From SXOA01 sp051004015 (lineage in GTDB: Bacteria; Planctomycetota; Planctomycetia; Pirellulales; Pirellulaceae), in assembly GCA_051004015.1 (NCBI GenBank), contig JBPCKT010000108.1:1-41213 (forward strand): a stretch of DNA of 41,213 bases. Direction: 5' to 3'. Position numbers and translations under genes: made by a program. The stretch's first letter is position 1, and the number at the start of each line of letters is the position of its first letter. Shown piece by piece: positions 23,708 through 31,536 of the stretch. The notes beneath the pieces were generated by a model. The model did not search any database. It saw nothing but the letters and a program-made list of their open reading frames with translations, and had not been told where the DNA came from.

Positions 23708-24229
23708 CTACTGCCCGTCGCGGACATACACGATAGCGGCGTCCAGGCTGGCTTGGTCGTTCAGGTAGCGCCCGCTTCCGCGTTCGACCCACCAGTTCTC
23801 GCGGACCGGTGGCTCCTCACTCCCTCGCTCGCGCTTCGGGTTAGTGGTGGAACGCCGCTTCGCTTCGAGTTCTTTGAGCCGGCGAGTGCACCAGGCTTTG
23901 AGCTGGCTACGGACCTTTTTGGGGTGCAGGCTGGCGGTGACGACGATGTGCAAATGGTTGGTGCGGCAATTGACGGCGTGGAGTACCCATCCGCGGATGG
24001 CGCAGTGGTCGGCGACGGTCTTCTCCACAAGGTGTCGCTGCTCGTCATTCAGGATGCAGGCATCCTCGGTCATCCGTGCCTCGGCTTCCATTTTTCGGAT
24101 CGGATCGGGGAGTTGGAAGCCCTGACCATATTCGATCCAACCGCGTTCATCCCCCGGCAGCCAGGTGCCGTACGTCGGCCAAGTTAGAAAGAACGCGATT
24201 GGGTCGGGTGGAGGTTCATAACTGCGCAT
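23708..24229 (-). CDS. REP-associated tyrosine transposase (RAYT, Y1 family)
   Basis: A 173-residue single-strand DNA transposase of the IS200/IS605-like Y1 superfamily. The HUH motif is at residues 91-94 (NHLH: His92, His94) and the catalytic tyrosine is Tyr168, in the C-terminal AIVYVRDGQ. The N-terminal TYGTWLPGDERGW motif (residues 19-31) is typical of the planctomycete branch of RAYT proteins. Such enzymes cut and join REP hairpins rather than moving themselves. REP copies flank the gene at 23552-23703 and 24241-24327. Residues 128-136 (TTNPKRERG) are encoded by a REP copy in frame inside the gene, between the HUH core and the tyrosine. Catalytic residues are intact, so the enzyme may still work. 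Confidence 0.85.
   Translation of the reverse strand: MRSYEPPPDPIAFFLTWPTYGTWLPGDERGWIEYGQGFQLPDPIRKMEAEARMTEDACILNDEQRHLVEKTVADHCAIRGWVLHAVNCRTNHLHIVVTASLHPKKVRSQLKAWCTRRLKELEAKRRSTTNPKRERGSEEPPVRENWWVERGSGRYLNDQASLDAAIVYVRDGQ
23821..23845 (-). repeat. REP copy d, inside the transposase gene
   Basis: 25-base core in reverse orientation, in frame within the RAYT gene and encoding about nine residues (TNPKRERG). It lies outside the catalytic motifs. Confidence 0.9.
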
Positions 24230-24240
24230 AGGGTTTGCTC

Positions 24241-24265
24241 ACTAACCCGAAGCGCAAGCGAGGGA
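24241..24265 (+). repeat. REP copy e
   Basis: Core ACTAACCCGAAGCGCAAGCG at 24241-24260, then AGGGA. It lies 12 bases upstream of the transposase ATG, in its leader. Confidence 0.9.
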
Positions 24266-24302
24266 TGCTCTCGGGTGCGCGCTCAATAGTCTATCCCGCT
24301 TC

Positions 24303-24327
24303 TCCCTCGCTTGCGCTGCGGGTTAGT
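24303..24327 (-). repeat. REP copy f
   Basis: Reverse core with one change (CTGCGGG for CTTCGGG). With copy e it forms an inverted REP pair. Confidence 0.88.
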
Positions 24328-24386
24328 GCGGGAATGCTCGCGGCTTGGCGAGCATTGTGGACACTTAGTATTTCAGTGGCCTTTTG

Positions 24387-24392
24387 TATAAT
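24387..24392 (+). promoter_or_regulatory. Isolated TATAAT box
   Basis: A perfect -10 hexamer sits at 24387-24392 without a matching -35. It might drive a short RNA across the hairpin-rich stretch downstream, but this is speculative. Confidence 0.2.
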
Positions 24393-24475
24393 ACAGGGAA
24401 ATGGGGCGGAGCTCCGCACGGGCCAAGGAGGGTGTGATCCTTGAAAATCTGGTTGTGGCAAAAAATGCCTGCTGG

Positions 24476-24505
24476 GACTTACGTCAACGCGATTTGACGT
24501 AAGTC
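24476..24505. repeat. ACTTACGTCA hairpin, copy 1
   Basis: Perfect 11-bp stem GACTTACGTCA / TGACGTAAGTC with an 8-nt loop. Confidence 0.8.
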
Positions 24506-24725
24506 GCGCGAGGAAGGGACGAATGTCCAGCTCGCCAGTGGCTGTATTAAGAATGGTACGAATCCAGCGAAGGTGTATCGAGATGTCACTGCGAAGTTCT
24601 TTTGCGGTAATGGATTGCGGCGATGCCTCTGCCCGTGGTGGACGAAATGAGGAACTCGAAAAGCTGTATTAAAACGGCCCTATTTGGGGGGGCACGGCGG
24701 TTCGAAACGGCCGCCGATTCTGGAG

Positions 24726-24755
24726 GACTTACGTCGAGAGGATTTGACGTAAACG
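24726..24755. repeat. ACTTACGTC hairpin, copy 2
   Basis: Degenerate copy of the element at 24476 in direct orientation; TTACGTC / GACGTAA still pair (7 bp). Confidence 0.7.
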
Positions 24756-25108
24756 CTTGACGCAGTAGCGGCCGAGTGGCCCAAGGGGAGGATCAAAATC
24801 AAGGTGGAGCCCAAGGTGAACAAGGCCGGAGTGATCAAGTTCAATTAGGGGAAGAAACCTGAGGCAATCTGGCGGCAGGAGTCAGGGCCATTGGGCCGGC
24901 GCAGGCCGGCTATCGCGGCTTGTCGTAACTCCATGACTTTGCTACTCTTACCTGTTCCCACTCGGCTGAACCTTTAGGGCTGCCCGCGCTGTTGCGGCGG
25001 CGAGCCGGGGAAGGAACTACCTCTAGCCACTGCTTGAGGTCGGCTTTTTCGTCAGGTTCCCGCGTCGGGACCGCAGCCGGCAATAGAGCGCAAGGTCTTT
25101 TACCGCTT

Positions 25109-26938
25109 ATGGTTAATCGCACGCTGATCCGTGATCTGGAGAACGACCCCGATATCCAGTCCACCTATGATTTGGAAGTGGAGGGCTTTACCGACGAGGG
25201 CATGGACCCCACCGGGGCCAACCAGTCATTCGATGTGAACAAGATCGTCGAGGGGCGGATTCTCCGCGTCGCCGACGGCATGGTGATGATTGATATTGGC
25301 TTCAAGAGCGAGGGCTCGATTTCGCTCAATGAATGGGATGAAGGGGAAGAGCCTCCGCAGGTGGGGCAGCTCGTCCGCGTGCTGATTGAAGACCTGGAGG
25401 ACGAACAGGCCCAGCTCGACGACAGCGGCATGGTCCGCATCAGCAAACGGAAGGCGGCGAAGCAGGACCAGTGGGAAGACATGATGAAGCGGGTGAAGGA
25501 GGGGGACATCGTCACCGGTGTCGCCACCCGCAAGATCAAGGGAGGCCTGCTCGTCGATATCACGGGGGTCAACGTCTTTCTGCCCGCCAGCCAGGTGGAT
25601 ATCCGCCGCCCGTCCGACATCGGCGACTACATCGGCCGCACCGTGCAGTGCGAAGTGCTGAAGATTGATGCGGCCCGCCGCAACATCGTCGTCTCCCGCC
25701 GCTCACTGATCGAGAAGCAGCGCGAGACCGACCGCGAAACGCTGCTTTCCGGCCTGACCATCGGCGACGTCCGCAAAGGCGTGGTCAAGAACATCGCCGA
25801 GTTCGGCGCGTTCGTGGACCTGGGAGGCATCGACGGCTTGCTGCACATCACCGACATGAGCTGGGAGCGGATCGGCCATCCCACCGAGATGGTCGCCATT
25901 GATCAGGAGCTCGAGGTCAAGGTCCTGCACATCGACCGCGAGAAAAAGAAGATCGCCCTCGGCCTGAAACAACTCTTGTCCAACCCGTGGGAAAATGTGG
26001 TGGACAAGTACCCGGTCGGCACGGTGGTGAAGGGGTCCGTGGTCAACGTGATGAGCTACGGAGCCTTCGTCAAGCTGGAGCCGGGCATTGAAGGGCTGGT
26101 GCATATCAGCGAAATGTCCTGGACCCGCCGCGTGAACCACCCCAGCGAGCTGGTGAACATCGGCGACGAGATCAGCGTCGTGATTCTCGGCGTGGACAAG
26201 GAAGGGCAGCAGCTCTCCCTGGGCATGAAGCAGACGCAGGAGAATCCCTGGACCCGCGTGGCCGACAAGTATCCGGTCGATGCCCTCGTCGAAGGCAAAG
26301 TCCGCAACCTGACCAACTACGGGGCCTTCATCGAGCTGGAAGAGGGGATCGACGGCTTGCTGCATGTCTCCGACATGTCGTGGACCCGCAAGATCAGCCA
26401 TCCCAGCGAGATGCTGGAGAAGGGGCAGGCGGTGAAGTGCAAGATCCTCTCTGTCGATCAGGAGCGGCGGCGGATCGCCCTCGGACTCAAGCAACTTGAT
26501 GAAGATCCGTGGGCCGCCAACATTCCGGGCAAGTACGCGCCGGGCCAGGTGGTGACCGGGACCGTGACGAAAATTACTAACTTCGGTGTGTTTGTCGGCT
26601 TGGAAGACGGGCTCGAAGGCCTTTTGCACATTTCGGAGCTTGCCGACCACAAGGTCGAGAACCCCGAGGATGTGGTGAAGGTCGGCGACAAGATCGAGGT
26701 CAAAGTGCTGCGTGTCGATATCGACGAGCGGAAGATCGGCCTCTCCCGCAAGCGCGTGGAATGGAGTGCCGACGCCAACGCCGCCGCCGACGCAGCCGAA
26801 GCTGCTGCCGCGCCGCCTCCTCCCAAGGAGAAGAAGCAACGCGGGGAGCTCAAGGGTGGCCTGGGCGGTGGCGGTCCGCTGATCGCGCCGCCGACCGCGG
26901 AGAAGGAAGAAGAGAAGGCAGAAGAGCCCGCGGAATAA
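25109..26938 (+). CDS. rpsA: 30S ribosomal protein S1
   Basis: A 609-residue S1 protein built from six S1 (OB-fold) RNA-binding repeats, which helps load mRNAs onto the small subunit. Repeat starts are visible around residues 45, 130, 215, 300, 385 and 472; the later four contain the GAFV and LHISEMSW type motifs (for example FGAFVDLGGIDGLLHITDMSW). The first two are more divergent, as in other bacteria, where they bind the ribosome. The tail (about 560-609) is low-complexity and acidic/glycine-rich. I chose ATG at 25109 (MVNRTLIRDLENDPD); the longer frame upstream is arginine-rich and unlike S1. The leader, with AAGGT about 12 bases upstream, is gene-free. Confidence 0.95.
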   Translation: MVNRTLIRDLENDPDIQSTYDLEVEGFTDEGMDPTGANQSFDVNKIVEGRILRVADGMVMIDIGFKSEGSISLNEWDEGEEPPQVGQLVRVLIEDLEDEQAQLDDSGMVRISKRKAAKQDQWEDMMKRVKEGDIVTGVATRKIKGGLLVDITGVNVFLPASQVDIRRPSDIGDYIGRTVQCEVLKIDAARRNIVVSRRSLIEKQRETDRETLLSGLTIGDVRKGVVKNIAEFGAFVDLGGIDGLLHITDMSWERIGHPTEMVAIDQELEVKVLHIDREKKKIALGLKQLLSNPWENVVDKYPVGTVVKGSVVNVMSYGAFVKLEPGIEGLVHISEMSWTRRVNHPSELVNIGDEISVVILGVDKEGQQLSLGMKQTQENPWTRVADKYPVDALVEGKVRNLTNYGAFIELEEGIDGLLHVSDMSWTRKISHPSEMLEKGQAVKCKILSVDQERRRIALGLKQLDEDPWAANIPGKYAPGQVVTGTVTKITNFGVFVGLEDGLEGLLHISELADHKVENPEDVVKVGDKIEVKVLRVDIDERKIGLSRKRVEWSADANAAADAAEAAAAPPPPKEKKQRGELKGGLGGGGPLIAPPTAEKEEEKAEEPAE

Positions 26939-27019
26939 GCGAGCGGGGGGCGTAAGCCCCCTGATGCTAATAACCAATCCAGCGAGCGAAGAATCAGGGG
27001 GCTTACGCCCCCCGCTCGC
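26939..27019. repeat. 27-bp perfect inverted repeat, GCGAGCGG family
   Basis: Arms 26939-26965 and 26993-27019 are exact reverse complements. Each arm also folds alone around GGGGGC-GTAA-GCCCCC. It lies right after the rpsA stop and 7 bases before the stop of the convergent gene, so it is a probable bidirectional terminator. Copies are at 15053-15147 and 37809-37835. Confidence 0.9.
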
Positions 27020-27025
27020 CTGGCG

Positions 27026-27676
27026 CTACTCTCGCAGTGCTCCTACCGTCCCCCCGATGTCGTCGTGGATTTCCGACGTGGCGCGGATCACGAGGACCTG
27101 GAGCTGCGGATAGTAAAAGATGACGCCGGGGCCGCCGACCACGTCCCAGAAATCGGGACTAATGGTCCGCTGGATCAGCTCGATCAGCTGCTGGGCGTTG
27201 TAGTCGGTCTGCGATGCCCCGCCGCGGCCAAAATAGTTGCTCGGGCCGCCGGTGGCGAAATCGGAAAGGCCCATCGCCCCCGCCAGGTTGCTCGACGCAT
27301 ACTGGGCCGCCTCCGCCTGGGCGTCATCGAGCTGCGGCTGTCCGTCTTTGGCCAGTTGGCGCTTCAAGTCGGCTTTCACCTTGACCAGCCGGCCCCAGAT
27401 TTTGGCCCGCAGGCTTTGCATCTGGTCGAGCGTGGTGAACCGCTCGTCGCTGGTAATCTCGTAATGCAGCGAGCAGAGCTGCTCGATGGCCTTGCCACGT
27501 TCCTTGAGGATCTTGGCGGTTGCTTCGCGCTTGAGCGCGGCGCTGATGTCCCGATCGATCTCCGCCGCCAGCCGCTTCGCTGGTTTGGCCTCGGTATCTT
27601 TGGCCTTGGAGGAATCTGAATTACTGGAAGCGGGCGCGGCCAGCACGAAAGCCGAGCAAAGAATGAAGGTAACCAT
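27026..27676 (-). CDS. Secreted protein, secretin-domain-like C-terminus
   Basis: A 216-residue protein with a signal peptide (MVTFILCSAFVLAAPASS, cleaved near residue 16). Residues 20-130 are charged and probably helical. The C-terminal 60 residues (LIELIQRTISPDFWDVVGGPGVIFYYPQLQVLVIRATSEIHDDIGGTVGALR) resemble the small domain, found in many planctomycete proteins, that looks like the N-terminal modules of secretins. GAGGAG nine bases before the ATG supports the start. Its role is unknown; envelope structure is a guess. Convergent with rpsA. Confidence 0.6.
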   Translation of the reverse strand: MVTFILCSAFVLAAPASSNSDSSKAKDTEAKPAKRLAAEIDRDISAALKREATAKILKERGKAIEQLCSLHYEITSDERFTTLDQMQSLRAKIWGRLVKVKADLKRQLAKDGQPQLDDAQAEAAQYASSNLAGAMGLSDFATGGPSNYFGRGGASQTDYNAQQLIELIQRTISPDFWDVVGGPGVIFYYPQLQVLVIRATSEIHDDIGGTVGALRE

Positions 27677-27773
27677 GCCTCAAGTCTCCTCACCCGCCGA
27701 GCCCCTGTGCAGGGCGGGTGTCTTCCTAGTGTAGAGAATCGGCAGGCGGGAGGTCAAATGGAATTCATAGTCG

Positions 27774-27814
27774 CCTTTCGCTCCGCGAAAGGCCGGTCTT
27801 TCGCAGAGCGAAAG
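27774..27814. repeat. Pair of pentaloop hairpins (CTCCG then CAGAG)
   Basis: 27774-27792: stem CCTTTCG / CGAAAGG, loop CTCCG. 27798-27814: stem CTTTCG / CGAAAG, loop CAGAG. Mirror-related pair, just after the rseP stop. Confidence 0.8.
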
Positions 27815-27820
27815 ACGACA

Positions 27821-30133
27821 TTACTGGAACCACCGCTGCACGTCCATCGCCGTGGCAAACACCATCAGCGAAAGCAGGAAGGCCAGGCCGCCGATGCTCA
27901 GCCAGCCTTGGATATGCGGCGGCACCGGCTTGCGGCGGATGCCTTCCGCCGCCAGGAACAGCATGTGCCCGCCGTCGAGCACGGGAATCGGCAGGAAGTT
28001 GATGATGGCCAGGTTGGCGGAGAGCATCACCAGGAACATCAGCAGCATGGGGAAGCTGTGACCGGCCGAGTTGCCAGCGGCTTCTATGATCCCCGCTGGA
28101 CCAGTGAGGTGCTTGGCGGAAATACGGCGCGTGACGAGGTGCGAAAGCGACATCAACACGGTCCCCAGTTGTTCCCTGACCTCACGAAAGCCGAGTGAAA
28201 ACGCCTCTACAACTCCGGCGGCCTGGTGTTTGATTTCAATCGGCCGGAAGACTAGGCCGCGGCGCTCGTCGAAAAAGGTCTGGGAGTCTTCGGGAGTGAG
28301 CGTCACCTTCACTTCATCCTTGCCGCGGAGGACCGTTAGCTCAAGCTTCGTGTCGGGTCGGATGTGTTGCAGGTAATGATGGACGCGTGTCCAAGATCGG
28401 AGATTGTTGTCGAGCTTCATTAGCTTGCCGAATTCCTTCTCCAGATAACCCTCGCTGACCTCAAGTTTCCGCGCCTCCTCACTAGCGGCGACGAGTTGAG
28501 CGGTAGCAGCCACGTCCCCCGCCTTCAGCCCCTGCTTCTCCGCGGAGCTCCCTGGCTCGATGGCTGCGATTTCATTCGTGACGTCGAACGCGACACCGAT
28601 ACTCTCTATCGTGGTCGGGCCGCCATAGGGGAACGCGTCTTGAAACTCCCGTGGCGGCACGGCATTGACCTTCAATTCCGCCGTGGTTCTCTTGCCCTTG
28701 GCATCTTTGCGAGCAACGACAATGTCAAACGTCTCCGCCTCGCTGCTCGGAATCAGTCGTTGGCCCAGCGAAAGAGGGTCGCCAACCTCTTCGCCGTTCA
28801 CCTTTTCGATCACATCGCCAATTTGAAAGCCGGCTTTGGCGGCAGGTGAATTTTCACGGATGGAAACTACCGGCCCTATCTTCATGACGACGCCGATGGT
28901 TTGCTTCGGCCGCTGCGGCAATATCACTTCCACGCGGTGCTTGGGAGCATCCCTCTCAGGTATTGCGGCCCCTTCTTTCTTCTCTGCCCGCTCCACGGTG
29001 ACTTTCAGCGGCCCGGAGGGACGGCGGGCGAGCTCGGCGTTCACCCGCGAATCAAATTTCCCCTGATCCGGCTCGAGTTCTTGTCCCTCGATGGCCACGA
29101 GAATGTCGTTGTTCTCAAGTCCCTCGACGGAATTCGGATCCTTGATGAATTCCTCGGCGTCTATGCTCCCGTCCTTGTTGGCATCCACCCGTTCAAAGTT
29201 CTCCTTGATCCGCTCGGGGGCTTCGTCCTTGCTGATTGTTCCGTCGCCGTCCTTGTCCAGCCGGTTGAAGTATTGCTTCGCGGACACCGCCAGGCGGCGG
29301 CTGGCCGCGGAATAGAAACCTAGCGATGGAAAGTCGGTCTCTTCCTTGGTCCGACCGCTGGGACGAAGTCGAAACCACTCTTCCTTGCCGGCTTCGTCAC
29401 GGAAGAGGATTTCCAGGTCGCGGTCGTCGCCGTTAAAGACCACCTTGCGCTTCATGTCCTGAAATCGAAAATTCTCGTAGGGTGCCGCACCCTTGTTGAA
29501 TTGCACGGCTCTCATGCCAGGTTCTAGCTTCTCCCACGCGGGGCTGGCGGGGACGGTGCCGCCGATGATCGCCGGCATCTCGGGCACGCCGATGCCATAC
29601 GCCAGTGCCGCCAGCAGCACGCCGAAGATCAGGTTCATGATGACGCCGGCCGAAATAATCGCCATCCGCGCGGGGACGGACTTGGCCTGGTAGCTGCGGG
29701 GGTCGAGCACGTATTCCTTTTCCACGGTCGCGCCGGGTGTCAGCCCTTCCACGGCGGTTCCATCCTTGAGGACTTTGCTCCGTTCCGCTTCCGCCTCCGC
29801 ATTTCGCGGGTCATCATCCTGGCCCAGCATCTTCACGTATCCGCCCAGCGGCAGGATGCCGATGCCGTACACCGTTTCGCCCCACTGCTTTCTGAACAGC
29901 GAATGAGGGATCGTGAAAGGGCCGATTCTTTTGATCGGGAACCAGTCAAAGCCGACGTAGAACTTCTCGCACTTCACGCCGCACGCTTTGGCGACGAGAA
30001 AGTGGCCAAGCTCATGCACGAAGATGACGAAGCCGAGGCCGGCGCCGACGCTGAAGACGACCCAGGTCCAGCTTAGGATCTGTTGCCAGATGGTCGGGTC
30101 GGTTGAAGTCGCAGCAATCAGGGACAAATCCAC
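27821..30133 (-). CDS. rseP: RIP site-2 protease RseP with EF-hand insertion
   Basis: A 770-residue membrane-embedded zinc protease, far longer than the usual 450. The N-terminal TM segment holds HELGH (His40, Glu41, His44). The second active-site motif NFLPIPVLDGGH lies near residue 712. Between the core helices are an insertion with two canonical EF-hand loops (residues 293-304 and 317-328, each with D, D/N, D, G, hydrophobic, E at positions 1, 3, 5, 6, 8, 12) and two PDZ-like domains (about 425-470 and 525-560, containing ENSPAAKAGFQIGDVIEKV and GSSAEKQGLKAGDV). RseP cleaves anti-sigma factors and leftover signal peptides within the membrane. It overlaps dxr by 16 bases, so the two are translationally coupled. 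Confidence 0.92.
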   Translation of the reverse strand: MDLSLIAATSTDPTIWQQILSWTWVVFSVGAGLGFVIFVHELGHFLVAKACGVKCEKFYVGFDWFPIKRIGPFTIPHSLFRKQWGETVYGIGILPLGGYVKMLGQDDDPRNAEAEAERSKVLKDGTAVEGLTPGATVEKEYVLDPRSYQAKSVPARMAIISAGVIMNLIFGVLLAALAYGIGVPEMPAIIGGTVPASPAWEKLEPGMRAVQFNKGAAPYENFRFQDMKRKVVFNGDDRDLEILFRDEAGKEEWFRLRPSGRTKEETDFPSLGFYSAASRRLAVSAKQYFNRLDKDGDGTISKDEAPERIKENFERVDANKDGSIDAEEFIKDPNSVEGLENNDILVAIEGQELEPDQGKFDSRVNAELARRPSGPLKVTVERAEKKEGAAIPERDAPKHRVEVILPQRPKQTIGVVMKIGPVVSIRENSPAAKAGFQIGDVIEKVNGEEVGDPLSLGQRLIPSSEAETFDIVVARKDAKGKRTTAELKVNAVPPREFQDAFPYGGPTTIESIGVAFDVTNEIAAIEPGSSAEKQGLKAGDVAATAQLVAASEEARKLEVSEGYLEKEFGKLMKLDNNLRSWTRVHHYLQHIRPDTKLELTVLRGKDEVKVTLTPEDSQTFFDERRGLVFRPIEIKHQAAGVVEAFSLGFREVREQLGTVLMSLSHLVTRRISAKHLTGPAGIIEAAGNSAGHSFPMLLMFLVMLSANLAIINFLPIPVLDGGHMLFLAAEGIRRKPVPPHIQGWLSIGGLAFLLSLMVFATAMDVQRWFQ

Positions 30134-31287
30134 CGTGAAATCTCCTGTCGGGCCCAGCGGTCGAGCCTGAGCAGCTCCTCCAGCGTGGGGTTGGAATCAA
30201 AAGGGTGATGCGATAGGACACTCTGGCAAGCGGGGACGATTTTCATGAAGGGAATCTCCCCCGCCAAAAAGGCCGCCACGGCTGCCTCGTTGGCTGCATT
30301 CAATACAGCTCCGGCCGTGCCACCGGCCTCCGCGACTTCCCGCCCCAGCCGTAGAGCCGGAAAGCGGTCCTCATCCGGCGGCTCAAAATCGAGCTGCATG
30401 GACCTGGTCAGGTCGAGCTTTTTGGCCGGACCGTCCCGCCGCTCTGGCCAGGTCAGTGCAAACTGGATGGGGAGTTTCATGTCGGGCGGGCTGAGCTGAG
30501 CCAGCACGCTGCCGTCCTTGAATTCTACCAAGGAATGGACAATCGACTGCGGGTGAATCACGACATCGATCTGATTTGGAGGCAAATCGAACAGCCAGCG
30601 AGCCTCGATGATTTCCAGGGCTTTGTTCATCATTGTCGCCGAATCGACCGTGATTTTCGGCCCCATTCGCCAGGTGGGATGGGCCAAAGCGTCCTGGACC
30701 GTCACTTTCTGCATCTGATCGGGTGTGTAACGGCGAAAGGGGCCGCCGCTCGCGGTCAGGATGATTCGCCGCAAATCCTCGCGCCGGCCGCAGGCCAGGG
30801 CCTGAAACACTGCACTATGTTCGCTGTCCACGGGCAGAATCTTGGCCTGGCGCTTGGCGGCCATCTTCATCACCAGCGGACCTGCCATGACGAGGGTTTC
30901 TTTGTTCGCCAGGGCCACGGTCTTCCCCACTTCCAGCGCAGCCCAAGTCCCTGTCAAGCCAGCACTTCCGACGATAGCGGCCACCACCGTATCCACTTCT
31001 GCCGCCGCAGCCACCTGCTGAACGCCTTCCTGACCAACGAGAAGCTTCGTGCATTTCGGCAGGCCTGACCAGTCAAAGTTCCCGGCTGCGTCGGGATCGG
31101 TGGCCACAACCCAGGGCGCCTCAAATTCCACCGCCTGCTGGCACAGGAGGGTCAGATTTTTGTTGGCCGTCAGGGCAAAAACCCGCAAGAACCCGCGCGA
31201 TTCCCGCACCACTTCCAGCGTGCTTTTGCCGATGCTCCCCGTCGAGCCCAGAATTGCGATGCTGCGGGAACGGGAAGGCTCGGACAT
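30118..31287 (-). CDS. dxr: 1-deoxy-D-xylulose 5-phosphate reductoisomerase
   Basis: A 389-residue NADPH-dependent enzyme for the first committed MEP-pathway step (DXP to MEP). The Rossmann motif GSTGSIG is at residues 14-20, the metal/substrate loop contains VDSEHSAVFQ, and the C-terminal helical region (from about 290) is present. I chose the ATG at 31287 (MSEPSRSRSIAILGSTGSIG), as the longer frame upstream has no relationship to the enzyme. The start lacks a strong ribosome binding site. The next gene rseP starts inside dxr; this dxr-rseP order is well known in many bacteria, though the usual intervening cdsA is absent here. It diverges from ftsH. Confidence 0.95.
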   Translation of the reverse strand: MSEPSRSRSIAILGSTGSIGKSTLEVVRESRGFLRVFALTANKNLTLLCQQAVEFEAPWVVATDPDAAGNFDWSGLPKCTKLLVGQEGVQQVAAAAEVDTVVAAIVGSAGLTGTWAALEVGKTVALANKETLVMAGPLVMKMAAKRQAKILPVDSEHSAVFQALACGRREDLRRIILTASGGPFRRYTPDQMQKVTVQDALAHPTWRMGPKITVDSATMMNKALEIIEARWLFDLPPNQIDVVIHPQSIVHSLVEFKDGSVLAQLSPPDMKLPIQFALTWPERRDGPAKKLDLTRSMQLDFEPPDEDRFPALRLGREVAEAGGTAGAVLNAANEAAVAAFLAGEIPFMKIVPACQSVLSHHPFDSNPTLEELLRLDRWARQEISRWICP

Positions 31288-31536
31288 GAGTGACCAGCAG
31301 GATATTCGCTTCCGAGCGGCGAGAAAAATGAGGCCTTCGGGCGTCGAGGCTCTGAGTGCTAAATAAAACCGTAGCTTGCACTTGGGACGTACGCCATTGT
31401 AGAAGTCGGCCCCCACGGCAACAACCCGGATTTTCTCCGCAGGTGTCCCAGTTGACGCGGAGGGTATACTAGAAGAAATCCGTCGAAACCCCATACTGCG
31501 GAACTTCCGTAGGTTTCTTCCTCTTTCGAGCATTTC

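Larger units (their letters stand above)
23552..24327 (-). mobile_element. RAYT plus flanking REP pairs (REPtron)
   Basis: The transposase gene lies between two inverted REP pairs (copies b and c on one side, e and f on the other), with one more REP (d) inside the gene. Known RAYTs bind and cut such REP hairpins as single-stranded DNA and are thought to spread them, without carrying target-site duplications. This arrangement fits a complete REP-RAYT unit; activity is inferred. Confidence 0.75.
24328..25108. other. Gene-free stretch with two related hairpins
   Basis: I see no confident gene in about 780 bases. A TATAAT box (24387-24392) has no good -35. Purine-rich AAGGAGG at 24425-24431 precedes only very short frames. 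Two related hairpins (24476-24505 and 24726-24755) carry ACTTACGTC. A frame from about 24754 to 24847 reads AAEWPKGRIKIKVEPK before ending at TAG and could be a decayed gene end. The last 200 bases should contain the rpsA promoter and leader. Confidence 0.5.

Noticed and set aside
31451..31470. TTGACG plus TATACT promoter for ftsH
   Set aside because: The two boxes are only seven bases apart, too close to act together; the TATACT may work with another -35, but I could not find one.
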